Notes under the pieces: generated by a model
Told to the model about the DNA's origin: nothing
Seen by the model: only the letters and a program-made list of their open reading frames with translations
Databases searched by the model: none
Translations under genes and position numbers: made by a program
Source: Burkholderiales bacterium
GTDB lineage: Bacteria; Pseudomonadota; Gammaproteobacteria; Burkholderiales; CAIKXV01
Length of the DNA: 7,998 bases
Reading direction: 5' to 3'
Assembly (NCBI GenBank): GCA_019751575.1
Contig: JAIENF010000599.1
Coordinates: 1 to 7,998 of the forward strand
Shown: positions 1 to 6,588 of the stretch, piece by piece
Numbering within the stretch: the first letter of the stretch is position 1
How the letters are laid out: each line of letters opens with the position of its first letter

Positions 1-2
1 CT

Positions 3-125
3 TCGCGCGCTCGAATCGTCCTCCGGTGGTCGCCGCCGGCTTTCGCTCTGATCCGCGTCGCGGACGGCCCGGTCATGCAGCCCACGATCGTCCATCCCGC
101 GCCCGAGCAGGCGCCCCGGCGATGA
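3..125 (+). CDS. 3' end of an unidentified upstream gene (partial)
   Basis: This is an open frame entering from the left edge and stopping at TGA 123-125. It encodes about 40 residues ending in PEQAPRR. The stop overlaps the preferred ATG of the Fic-like gene (122-124) in an ATGA arrangement, a common sign of translational coupling. About 85% of its third codon positions are G or C, by eye. The competing upstream extension of the Fic-like frame over the same bases has only about 60%, which favours this frame as the one being translated. The peptide is arginine- and proline-rich and resembles no family I recognise. It could be chance open frame in GC-rich DNA, and without the sequence to the left it cannot be identified. 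Confidence 0.35.
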   Translation, partial: SRARIVLRWSPPAFALIRVADGPVMQPTIVHPAPEQAPRR

Positions 126-1192
126 AGCGAACGCAACGACTGCCCGAGCCGCTGCCGCCTGCGCTGGCGATGGAAGCCTCGCTGGTGGTGCTGCTTACGG
201 AGGCCGAAGCCGCGCTGGCGGAACTGTCCACGATGGCCGACCGTTTGCCCGACACGCCCTTGCTGGTGCCCGCGTGCCTGGCGCTCGAGGCGATGTTTTC
301 ATGCCGCCTGGCCGGCGTCGATGCGCGGGTGTCCGACCTGTACCTCGCGCAGATCGGCGGTGTCGGCCGACGCGACCCCCGCGCCGCGCAGGCGATGGCG
401 CTGTGGCGCTCCGCGGCGGCGATGCAGCGCGGGCGTGCCCGCTTGCGCGATTCGCCATTCGACCTGGCGCTGGTGGACGACCTCCGGCGCTGGCTGGACA
501 CCGGTGCCGAAGACGGAGACGCGCACGAGGACCGGAGCGACCCTGGTGCATTGCCGGTGCCCGAGCCATTGCCACCGCCGCTGCGCATCGCGCTCGAGGC
601 CTGGGAGCATTTCGCCGCCGACGAGCGGGTATGGATGCCGCCACTGGTCCGGGCCGGGCTGCTGCATGCGCAGTTCGAGGCCCTGCATCCGTTCGAGGCG
701 ACGCACGGACCGCTGTCCCGCCTGCTGGTGCCGCTGTACCTCGTTTCGCGCAGGCAGTTGTCGACCCCGCTCTGGTTCCTTTCGGCCTACTGGCAGGCGC
801 ACCGTGCCCGCTACCGCGCCCGTCTGCGCACCGCGCTGGTGGAAGGCACCTGGGAGCCCTGGCTGGAGTTCTTCCTGCTCGGGGTGCGCGCGGCGGCACG
901 CAGCGCCCTGATCCATGCCGGCGACCTGCTGCGGCTGCGCGAATCGCTGCATCGCGAGGCGCGCGGCATCGCCAACGCGCCGGCGCTCATCGACAGCCTG
1001 CTGGTCAACCCGTACACCACGCTCGCCCGCGCCAGCCAGTCCATCGGCAAGTCCCAGCCGACGGCCAGCGCGCTGATCCGTGCGCTGGTGCGCAAGGGGT
1101 GGCTGCGCGAGGTCACCGGGCGGGCGCGCGGCCGCATCTACCTGATGCCGCGCATGCTGTCGGCGATCGAACGGCTGCCGCCGATGGCCTGA
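122..1192 (+). CDS. Fic-family-like protein with degenerate active site and C-terminal winged helix
   Basis: A 356-residue protein with the order of a class II Fic protein: an N-terminal Fic_N-like segment (LPEPLPP, residues 7-13), a Fic core (about 140-265) and a C-terminal winged helix-turn-helix (about 287-350, including NPYTTLARASQSIG and REVTGRARGRIY). Fic enzymes usually transfer AMP to a target hydroxyl using HPFx(D/E)GNGRxxR. Here the aligned stretch is HPFEATHGPLSR (189-200). The His, Phe, second Gly and last Arg remain, but the metal-binding acid is Ala, GN is TH and the phosphate-binding Arg is Pro. The inhibitory motif (S/T)xxxE(G/N) reads SCRLAG (60-65), with Ala for Glu. The usual target-binding flap sequence ahead of the core is not recognisable. 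I infer loss of AMPylation with possible retained DNA binding. ATG 122 is chosen because family similarity begins there and third-position GC falls upstream, although a GTG at 26 lies in frame. The reading frame is intact. It is convergent with the reductase gene. Confidence 0.82.
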   Translation: MKRTQRLPEPLPPALAMEASLVVLLTEAEAALAELSTMADRLPDTPLLVPACLALEAMFSCRLAGVDARVSDLYLAQIGGVGRRDPRAAQAMALWRSAAAMQRGRARLRDSPFDLALVDDLRRWLDTGAEDGDAHEDRSDPGALPVPEPLPPPLRIALEAWEHFAADERVWMPPLVRAGLLHAQFEALHPFEATHGPLSRLLVPLYLVSRRQLSTPLWFLSAYWQAHRARYRARLRTALVEGTWEPWLEFFLLGVRAAARSALIHAGDLLRLRESLHREARGIANAPALIDSLLVNPYTTLARASQSIGKSQPTASALIRALVRKGWLREVTGRARGRIYLMPRMLSAIERLPPMA

Positions 1193-1195
1193 TCG

Positions 1196-1209
1196 GGGCG
1201 ATCGCGCCC
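1196..1209. terminator. short GC-rich hairpin between convergent genes
   Basis: GGGCG-ATCG-CGCCC forms a 5-bp stem with a 4-base loop in the 18-base gap between two convergent stop codons. Neither strand has a T tract after the stem, so it does not fit a classic intrinsic terminator. It could weakly assist termination for both genes, or be chance in GC-rich DNA. Confidence 0.22.
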
Positions 1210-1210
1210 G

Positions 1211-2248
1211 TCAGCGCGCCAGCACGACCGCCGGCTCGTTCACGGTGAACGAATCGGCGAAGAATTCGTCCTCGGGCAGCCCGCAGGACGCGCTGAACTC
1301 GCGCCGCGCCGCGTCCACCATCGGGGGCGCGCCGCAGGCATACACCTGCAGGCCGGACAGGTCGGGGAAGTCCTCCATCACCGCCTTGTGCACGAAGCCG
1401 GTACGACCGGTCCAGGCGCAGTCCGGGGTCGCGTCGGACAGCACCGGCACGAAGCGGAAGCCGGGCAGTTCGCGCGTCCACTGTTCGGGAAGCTCGGGCG
1501 CGTACATGTCTGCCCGGGTCCGGTTGCCCCAGTAGAGGACCATGTCGCGCTTCACGCCGGTCTTGATGCAGTGTTCGATGATCGACTTGATCGGCGCGAA
1601 GCCGGTGCCGCTGGCCAGCAGCACCATCGGCTTGTCCGAGTCGCGCAGGTAGAAGCTGCCGAACGGACCCTCGAGCCGGAGGATGTCGCGTTCCTTCATC
1701 TTGTTGAACACATGGCCGGAAAACAGGCCCTGGTAGTCGCGGATGTGCAGTTGCAGGAATTCGTCATCGTGCGGCGCATTGGCCATCGAGAAGCTGCGCC
1801 GCTTGCCTTCCTTCAGCAGGAAATCGATGTACTGGCCGGCCATGAACTGCAGGCGCTCGTTCTGCGGCAGCTTAAGGAACAGCATCATCGTGCTGCCACG
1901 GCGTTCCATCCGTGCCACCCGACAGGGCAGGATGCGGATGCGTACGCCGCCGATGCCGTCGAGTTCGCGAACTTCAAGGGTCAGGTCGCCGAGCGGTTTC
2001 GCGCAGCAGAGCAGGACCTTGCCGGCCGCCTTCTCTTCGTCGGTCAGCGTGCCGGCCTGATGCACGCCGTAATCGACCGTTCCGCAGGCGATGCGCGCCT
2101 TGCAGCTGCCGCACGCGCCGTTGCGACAGCCGTAGGGCAGTTGCAGGCTGTTGCGTATCGCGGCTTCGAGCACGGTCTCGCCGGGCTCGGCGGTGAAGAA
2201 GCGACCGCTGGGTTGCAGGGTGATTGTCGGGCGGGTCTGCTGGGTCAT
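1211..2248 (-). CDS. 2Fe-2S ferredoxin / FAD-NAD(P)H reductase (CDP-6-deoxy-delta-3,4-glucoseen reductase-like)
   Basis: A 345-residue cytoplasmic electron-transfer flavoprotein. The N-terminal plant-type ferredoxin domain carries cluster ligands in CRNGACGSC (C41, C46, C49), with the fourth Cys at 81 or 82 in LLCCAKP. A ferredoxin-NADP-reductase module follows: FAD motif RSFS (151-154), the nucleotide-binding GTGFAP (214-219) and the C-terminal CGAPPM (305-310). Electrons would pass from NAD(P)H to FAD to the 2Fe-2S cluster and on to an acceptor. Betaproteobacterial proteins of this type are often named CDP-6-deoxy-delta-3,4-glucoseen reductase (AscD) by similarity. No deoxysugar dehydratase lies nearby, so that specific reaction is not supported, and a general reductase or oxygenase partner is equally possible. 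It is divergent from the epimerase-like gene. The start at 2248 gives the expected N terminus for the ferredoxin domain. No strong ribosome-binding site is visible. Confidence 0.93.
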   Translation of the reverse strand: MTQQTRPTITLQPSGRFFTAEPGETVLEAAIRNSLQLPYGCRNGACGSCKARIACGTVDYGVHQAGTLTDEEKAAGKVLLCCAKPLGDLTLEVRELDGIGGVRIRILPCRVARMERRGSTMMLFLKLPQNERLQFMAGQYIDFLLKEGKRRSFSMANAPHDDEFLQLHIRDYQGLFSGHVFNKMKERDILRLEGPFGSFYLRDSDKPMVLLASGTGFAPIKSIIEHCIKTGVKRDMVLYWGNRTRADMYAPELPEQWTRELPGFRFVPVLSDATPDCAWTGRTGFVHKAVMEDFPDLSGLQVYACGAPPMVDAARREFSASCGLPEDEFFADSFTVNEPAVVLAR

Positions 2249-2277
2249 CGTGCCGGGGTATCCGCTACACTGCCTTG
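2249..2277. promoter_or_regulatory. divergent intergenic gap with a possible -10 element
   Basis: Only 29 bases separate the reductase start (minus strand) from the epimerase-like start (plus strand), so at least one promoter must extend into coding sequence. On the plus strand TACACT (2266-2271) resembles a -10 hexamer and lies 6 bases before the ATG at 2278, which would give a nearly leaderless transcript. No good -35 lies at the right distance (GGTCAT at 17-base spacing is poor). I see no convincing minus-strand promoter. Confidence 0.28.
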
Positions 2278-3177
2278 ATGAAGCGATTGTTGATCATCGG
2301 CTGCGGGGACGTCGCACGCAGGGCGTTGCCCGCACTCCAGTCGCGGTATGCGAAGGTGTTCGCGCTCGCGCGCAGCGATTCCAGTGCACGACTGCTTCAG
2401 TCGGTCGGGGTCACGCCGATCCCTGGAGACCTCGACCATCTGCGCTCGCTGCGGCTGCTCGCCGGACTGCCGGATGCGGTGCTGCACAGCGCCCCGCCAC
2501 CTGGCGAAGGCCGGTTCGACACGCGGACCGTGAACCTGATTGCAGCCCTTGCGCGCGCGGAGAATCTACCACAGCGCCTGGTCTACCTGAGCACGAGCGG
2601 CGTGTACGGGGACTGCAATGGCGAATGCGTGCCGGAAACGCGCCCGTTGCGCCCCACCAATGCACGGGCGCTGCGTCGGGCCGACGCGGAATCCCGGCTG
2701 CGGGCCTGGGGCCGGCGCAGCCGCGTGGCGATCTCCATCCTGCGCGTGCCCGGAATCTATGCCGCCGACCGCCTGCCCCTGGCGCGTCTTCGGCAGGGAA
2801 CGCCGGCGATCTGCGCCGAAGAGGATGCCTATTCCAACCATATCCATGCCGACGACCTGGCTGCCATCGTGGTTCGTGCACTGGTCGCCGCACGACCCTG
2901 CCGGGTCTACAACACCAGCGACGACAGCGCGATGCGGATGGGCGACTACTTCGACCTGGTTGCAGACCGGTTCGACCTGCCGCGCCCGCGCAGGATCAGC
3001 CGCGCAAGGGCCGAGGTCGAGATCGCCCCGCCGCTGCTTTCCTTCATGCGCGAGTCGCGCAGGCTGGCAAACGAGCGCCTCAAGCGGGAACTGCGGGTGA
3101 GTCTCCGCTACCCTACGGTCGAGGCGGGTGTCGACGCGGCTGCGACTGGCGCCGGAACCGCGCCGGTCGCGGGTTGA
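2278..3177 (+). CDS. SDR-family NAD(P)-binding epimerase-like protein
   Basis: A 299-residue atypical short-chain dehydrogenase/reductase. The N-terminal Rossmann signature is LLIIGCGDVARRAL (4-17). LVYLSTSGVYGD (101-112) matches the beta-strand and Ser region of NAD-dependent epimerases, and SILRVPGIYAADRLP (153-167) and NHIHADDLA (187-195) fit extended SDRs. The usual catalytic YxxxK after the STSGVYG segment is not evident: the aligned stretch is NARALRRADAE. This resembles the YeeZ-type subgroup, whose substrate is not established. The C-terminal part (LSFMRESRRLANERLKRELRV) fits the same group. The start at 2278 places the Rossmann strand at the N terminus. An in-frame upstream start at 2224 would overlap the divergent reductase and adds nothing family-like. 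CutA follows after 15 bases, so the two are probably co-transcribed. Confidence 0.87.
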   Translation: MKRLLIIGCGDVARRALPALQSRYAKVFALARSDSSARLLQSVGVTPIPGDLDHLRSLRLLAGLPDAVLHSAPPPGEGRFDTRTVNLIAALARAENLPQRLVYLSTSGVYGDCNGECVPETRPLRPTNARALRRADAESRLRAWGRRSRVAISILRVPGIYAADRLPLARLRQGTPAICAEEDAYSNHIHADDLAAIVVRALVAARPCRVYNTSDDSAMRMGDYFDLVADRFDLPRPRRISRARAEVEIAPPLLSFMRESRRLANERLKRELRVSLRYPTVEAGVDAAATGAGTAPVAG

Positions 3178-3192
3178 GGAGCCGGTCGGACG

Positions 3193-3552
3193 ATGGCCGG
3201 GCGAAGCGTGCTGCTGGTGATGACGACGCTGCCGGATGCGGCGGTGGCAGCCACGATTGCCCGTGCGCTGGTCGAACGGCGGCTCGCAGCCTGCGTCAGC
3301 GTCCAGCCTCCCTGCCTGTCGGTCTACCGCTGGCGAGGGGCTGTCGAGCAGGCGCAGGAAGTCCCGCTGCTGATCAAGACGACGGCCGACCGCTATCCGG
3401 CGCTCGAGGCGACGCTGCGTGACATGCATCCTTATGAGGTACCGGAGATCGTCGCGCTGGACACGGCGCAAGGACTGCCCGCGTACATTGATTGGGTGTT
3501 TTCGGAGACGATCGACGAAGATGAGCGAAATAAACAGGATGATCATGGGTGA
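3193..3552 (+). CDS. cutA: CutA1 divalent-cation tolerance protein
   Basis: A 119-residue protein of the CutA1 family, small soluble trimeric proteins with a ferredoxin-like fold, linked in E. coli to copper and other divalent-metal tolerance by an unclear mechanism. Family signatures are LVERRLAACVSV (27-38), SVYRWRG (43-49), EVPLLIKTT (56-64) and HPYEVPEIVAL (79-89). Cys34, Cys41 and His79 are candidate metal contacts. The C terminus has an acidic polar tail (ETIDEDERNKQDDHG), slightly longer than in E. coli. GAGGAG (3176-3181), overlapping the previous stop, is a possible ribosome-binding site with long spacing to ATG 3193. The thioredoxin-like gene starts 12 bases downstream. In many Betaproteobacteria dsbD follows cutA, but it is absent here. 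Confidence 0.95.
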   Translation: MAGRSVLLVMTTLPDAAVAATIARALVERRLAACVSVQPPCLSVYRWRGAVEQAQEVPLLIKTTADRYPALEATLRDMHPYEVPEIVALDTAQGLPAYIDWVFSETIDEDERNKQDDHG

Positions 3553-3564
3553 AGGGGCGCCGCG

Positions 3565-4122
3565 TTGAGCCCTGCGCTGCGGCGGCGGGCCGTGCTGGCC
3601 GGCGCCGGGATCGCGGCGGCGAGTGCCGGCCTGGCCGGTGGCTGGTACACCCTTCGTCGCTATCGCGATGGCGCGGCCGGCAACACGCCGGGCATGGCGG
3701 AAGCGTCGGCAGCCTTCTTCGCCACGACGTTGCCCGATCCGGAAGGCACGCCGCAGGCATTTGCCCAGTGGAAGGGCCAGGTGATCGTCGCCAACTTCTG
3801 GGCGACCTGGTGTGTCCCGTGTCGGGAAGAAATGCCCCATTTCGTGAAAATGCAGGATCATTACGGTAAGCGCGGACTCACTTTCGTGGGCATTGCGATC
3901 GACAAGCCCGAACGTGTCAGCCGTTTCGCGAAGGAGATCGGCGTCAACTATCCCCTGCTGATCGGCGACATGTCGGTGTTCGAGCTCGCCCGGAAGGCCG
4001 GGAACCTGGGCGATCTGCTGCCCTACACGGTCATCTTCGATCGATCCGGGAAGATCGTTGCAAGACGGGCCGGCATCTACACGGAAGCGACCCTCTCGCC
4101 ACTGATCGAAAAGCTGCTGTAG
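3565..4122 (+). CDS. TlpA-family thioredoxin-like thiol-disulfide oxidoreductase, exported
   Basis: A 185-residue periplasmic, probably membrane-anchored, thioredoxin-fold protein. The N terminus LRRRAVLAGAGIAAASAGLAGG (residues 5-26, split here as LRRRAVLAGAG then IAAASAGLAGG) has arginines followed by a hydrophobic stretch, resembling a Tat-type signal or uncleaved anchor. The redox-active site is WCVPC (82-86) within the strand VIVANFWAT. The cis-proline is L152-P153 in DLLPYTVIFDR, and the TlpA/AhpC-type insert lies between. TlpA-like proteins keep target cysteines reduced in the periplasm, for example in cytochrome c or copper-site assembly, but the target here is unknown. The start is TTG 3565. 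GAAGGGG (3551-3557) upstream is a fair ribosome-binding site with 7-base spacing, and no ATG in this frame lies between the cutA stop and the signal. A GTG at 3592 would remove the arginines. The cutA stop codon is in the same frame. Confidence 0.9.
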   Translation: MSPALRRRAVLAGAGIAAASAGLAGGWYTLRRYRDGAAGNTPGMAEASAAFFATTLPDPEGTPQAFAQWKGQVIVANFWATWCVPCREEMPHFVKMQDHYGKRGLTFVGIAIDKPERVSRFAKEIGVNYPLLIGDMSVFELARKAGNLGDLLPYTVIFDRSGKIVARRAGIYTEATLSPLIEKLL

Positions 4123-4152
4123 ACGGCGATTTCCCGAAGTTCGCCGGAAAAC

Positions 4153-4181
4153 TGGACAGATACCCCCACCGTAGGCACACT
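4153..4181 (+). promoter_or_regulatory. possible promoter upstream of aroQ
   Basis: In the 67-base gap after the tlpA-like gene, TGGACA (4153-4158) matches the -35 consensus at five of six positions. It is followed, after exactly 17 bases, by CACACT (4176-4181), a weak -10 with three of six matches. Transcription would begin around 4188, next to ATG 4190, giving either a leaderless aroQ message or an approximately 80-base leader if GTG 4271 is used. The gap also holds an imperfect dyad (CGGCGA 4124-4129 with TCGCCG 4141-4146) without a T tract. The call rests on spacing and the -35 only. Confidence 0.35.
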
Positions 4182-4189
4182 GCGCGCCC

Positions 4190-4717
4190 ATGACCCCACC
4201 CGCGTCATCTGCCGCTACCCGTGTGTCGTCCGTACCCCGTCCGGCCCGGACCGGCGCGTCGACCTCTGCCGTGAAATCGGTGCTGGTGCTGCATGGCCCC
4301 AACCTGAACCTGCTGGGGACCCGTGAGCCCGAGGTGTATGGCCACACGACCCTGGCGCAGATCGACCAGCGCCTGGTCGAGCGCGGCCAGGGCGCAGGCG
4401 TGCGCGTCGCCACCTTCCAGAGCAACCATGAAGGTGCGCTGGTCGACCGCATCCAGCAGGCAGGACGCGACCGGGTCGACTACATCCTGATCAACGCCGG
4501 CGCCTATACACATACCAGTGTCGCGCTGCGCGACGCGCTTGCCGCGGTCGCGATCCCGTTCATCGAAGTCCACCTGTCGAACGTGTTCGCGCGCGAAGCT
4601 TTCCGCCACCACTCGTACCTCAGCGACATCGCCGTCGGGGTGGTCACCGGACTTGGCGCGGGCAGCTATCGCGCCGCGCTCGACCACGCGATCGCCACGC
4701 TGAATCCTGAAGAATGA
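4190..4717 (+). CDS. aroQ: type II 3-dehydroquinate dehydratase
   Basis: Converts 3-dehydroquinate to 3-dehydroshikimate, the third step of the shikimate pathway, as a cytoplasmic dodecamer. Family signatures are [19 protein letters not shown] (split by residues 32-45 and 46-51), [16 protein letters not shown] (102-117) and [17 protein letters not shown] (126-142). From ATG 4190 the protein has 175 residues, with catalytic Arg45, Tyr50, His128 and Arg135. From the in-frame GTG at 4271 it has 148 residues, and these become Arg18, Tyr23, His101 and Arg108, close to the M. tuberculosis numbering and the usual 145-150 length. The extra 27 residues are Ser/Ala/Pro/Arg-rich with weaker third-position GC, so the true start may be 4271. 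Neither start has a clear Shine-Dalgarno. accB follows after 13 bases, a linkage usual in Betaproteobacteria. Confidence 0.95.
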   Translation: MTPPASSAATRVSSVPRPARTGASTSAVKSVLVLHGPNLNLLGTREPEVYGHTTLAQIDQRLVERGQGAGVRVATFQSNHEGALVDRIQQAGRDRVDYILINAGAYTHTSVALRDALAAVAIPFIEVHLSNVFAREAFRHHSYLSDIAVGVVTGLGAGSYRAALDHAIATLNPEE

Positions 4718-4730
4718 AGAGGAATGACGG

Positions 4731-5183
<453 letters not shown>

Positions 5184-5190
5184 CCCGGCG

Positions 5191-6552
5191 ATGTTCGAAA
5201 AGATCCTGATCGCAAACCGCGGCGAGATCGCCCTGCGCATCCAGCGCGCCTGCCGCGAACTCGGCGTGAAGACCGTGGCCGTGCATTCCGAGGCCGATTC
5301 GGACGCGAAGTACGTGCGACTGGCCGACGAGTCCGTGTGCATCGGACCCGCCTCGCCCACCCACTCCTACCTGAACATCCCGGCGATCATCAGCGCCGCC
5401 GAGGTGACCGACGCCGAGGCGATCCATCCCGGCTACGGCTTCCTGTCCGAGAACGCCGACTTCGCCGAGCGGGTCGAGCAGAGTGGGTTCGTGTTCGTCG
5501 GCCCGCGGCCCGAGACCATCCGGCTGATGGGCGACAAGGTCAACGCCAAGGCGGCGATGAAGAAGGCCGGCGTGCCCCTGGTGCCCGGTTCGGAAGGTGC
5601 GTTGCCCGAAGATGCGGTAGAGATCGTGAAGATCGCCCGCTCGGTCGGCTATCCGGTGATCATCAAGGCCGCCGGCGGCGGCGGTGGCCGCGGCATGCGC
5701 GTGGTACATACCGAGGCGGCACTGCTCAACGCGGTGACCATGACGCGCTCCGAGGCCAAGGCCGCGTTCGGACAGGCCGATGTCTACCTCGAGAAGTTCC
5801 TGGAAGACCCGCGGCATGTCGAGGTGCAGGTGCTGTCGGACGAGCACGGCAACTCGGTGCACCTGGGCGACCGCGACTGCTCGATGCAGCGCCGGCACCA
5901 GAAGATCATCGAGGAGGCACCGGCGCCGCTGATCAGCGAACGGGTGAAGGCGCGCATCTACGATCGTTGCATCGAGGCCTGCAAGCGCATCCGCTACCGT
6001 GGCGCCGGCACCTTCGAGTTCCTCTACCAGGGCGGCCAGTTCTATTTCATCGAGATGAACACCCGGGTGCAGGTCGAGCATCCGGTGTCCGAGATGATCA
6101 CCGGCGTGGACATCGTGCAGATGCAGATCCGCATCGCCGCCGGGGAGCGCATGGCCCTGCGCCAGCGCGACATCGTGCCCAAGGGGCATGCGATCGAGTG
6201 CCGCATCAACGCCGAGGACCCGTACAGCTTCGTGCCCTCGCCCGGCCGCATCACGTTCTACCATCCGCCGGGCGGGCCCGGCATCCGCGTCGACTCGCAC
6301 GTGTACAACAACTACGTGGTGCCGCCGCACTATGATTCACTGATCGGCAAGCTGATCGCCTATGGCGACACGCGAGACCAGGCGATCGCCCGGATGCGCA
6401 GCGCGCTGTCCGAGATGGTGGTCGATGGCATCCGCACGAACCTTCCCCTGCATCGCGACCTGATGCTCGACGCCAGGTTCATCCAGGGCGGTTCCAACAT
6501 CCACTACCTGGAAGAGAAGGTCGGCAAGCACCGCAAGGGCGAGTCCGCCTGA
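5191..6552 (+). CDS. accC: acetyl-CoA carboxylase, biotin carboxylase subunit
   Basis: A 453-residue ATP-grasp enzyme that carboxylates the biotin on AccB using ATP and bicarbonate. The N-terminal domain begins [14 protein letters not shown]. The glycine-rich ATP lid is AGGGGGRGM (161-169). Residues known from the E. coli enzyme fall at identical numbers: Lys116, Lys159, His209, Glu276, Glu288, Asn290, Arg292, Glu296 and Arg338, within [11 protein letters not shown] (288-298) and [12 protein letters not shown] (333-344). Length is close to E. coli (449). The start at 5191 lies 7 bases after the accB stop, with no strong Shine-Dalgarno, consistent with coupling. The 36-base gap to prmA contains a short GC-rich inverted repeat without a T tract. 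Confidence 0.98.
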   Translation: MFEKILIANRGEIALRIQRACRELGVKTVAVHSEADSDAKYVRLADESVCIGPASPTHSYLNIPAIISAAEVTDAEAIHPGYGFLSENADFAERVEQSGFVFVGPRPETIRLMGDKVNAKAAMKKAGVPLVPGSEGALPEDAVEIVKIARSVGYPVIIKAAGGGGGRGMRVVHTEAALLNAVTMTRSEAKAAFGQADVYLEKFLEDPRHVEVQVLSDEHGNSVHLGDRDCSMQRRHQKIIEEAPAPLISERVKARIYDRCIEACKRIRYRGAGTFEFLYQGGQFYFIEMNTRVQVEHPVSEMITGVDIVQMQIRIAAGERMALRQRDIVPKGHAIECRINAEDPYSFVPSPGRITFYHPPGGPGIRVDSHVYNNYVVPPHYDSLIGKLIAYGDTRDQAIARMRSALSEMVVDGIRTNLPLHRDLMLDARFIQGGSNIHYLEEKVGKHRKGESA

Positions 6553-6588
6553 CCGGGGCCGGCGCGGCCGCCGATCACGACACCCGAC

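Noticed and set aside
1388..2278. A 296-codon plus-strand open frame opposite the reductase.
   Set aside because: The minus-strand product has clear ferredoxin and FAD/NAD(P) motifs, and the plus-strand frame has none.
1211..3177. A deoxysugar biosynthesis locus, suggested by a glucoseen-reductase-like gene beside an epimerase-like gene.
   Set aside because: No nucleotidyltransferase, dehydratase or glycosyltransferase is present, the genes are divergent, and the epimerase-like protein lacks the usual YxxxK. The names reflect similarity only.
3550..3567. CutA and the TlpA-like protein share a reading frame, separated by one TGA and four sense codons, so readthrough would fuse them.
   Set aside because: Same frame occurs by chance one time in three. 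A fusion would bury an export signal, and nothing around the TGA suggests programmed readthrough or selenocysteine insertion.
4124..4150. Dyad after the tlpA-like stop (CGGCGA/TCGCCG, with an overlapping TTTCC/GGAAA).
   Set aside because: The loop is long, the stems compete with each other, and no T run follows. It is too weak to call a terminator.
2566..4452. A 628-codon minus-strand open frame spanning the epimerase-like gene, cutA, the tlpA-like gene and part of aroQ.
   Set aside because: It is antisense to four well-recognised genes, its translation is low-complexity Arg/Gly/Ala-rich with no family resemblance, and long antisense frames are expected in DNA with such strong third-position GC.
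6557..6569. GGCCG-GCG-CGGCC inverted repeat between accC and prmA.
   Set aside because: A 5-bp stem with a 3-base loop and no T tract is expected by chance in DNA of this composition.
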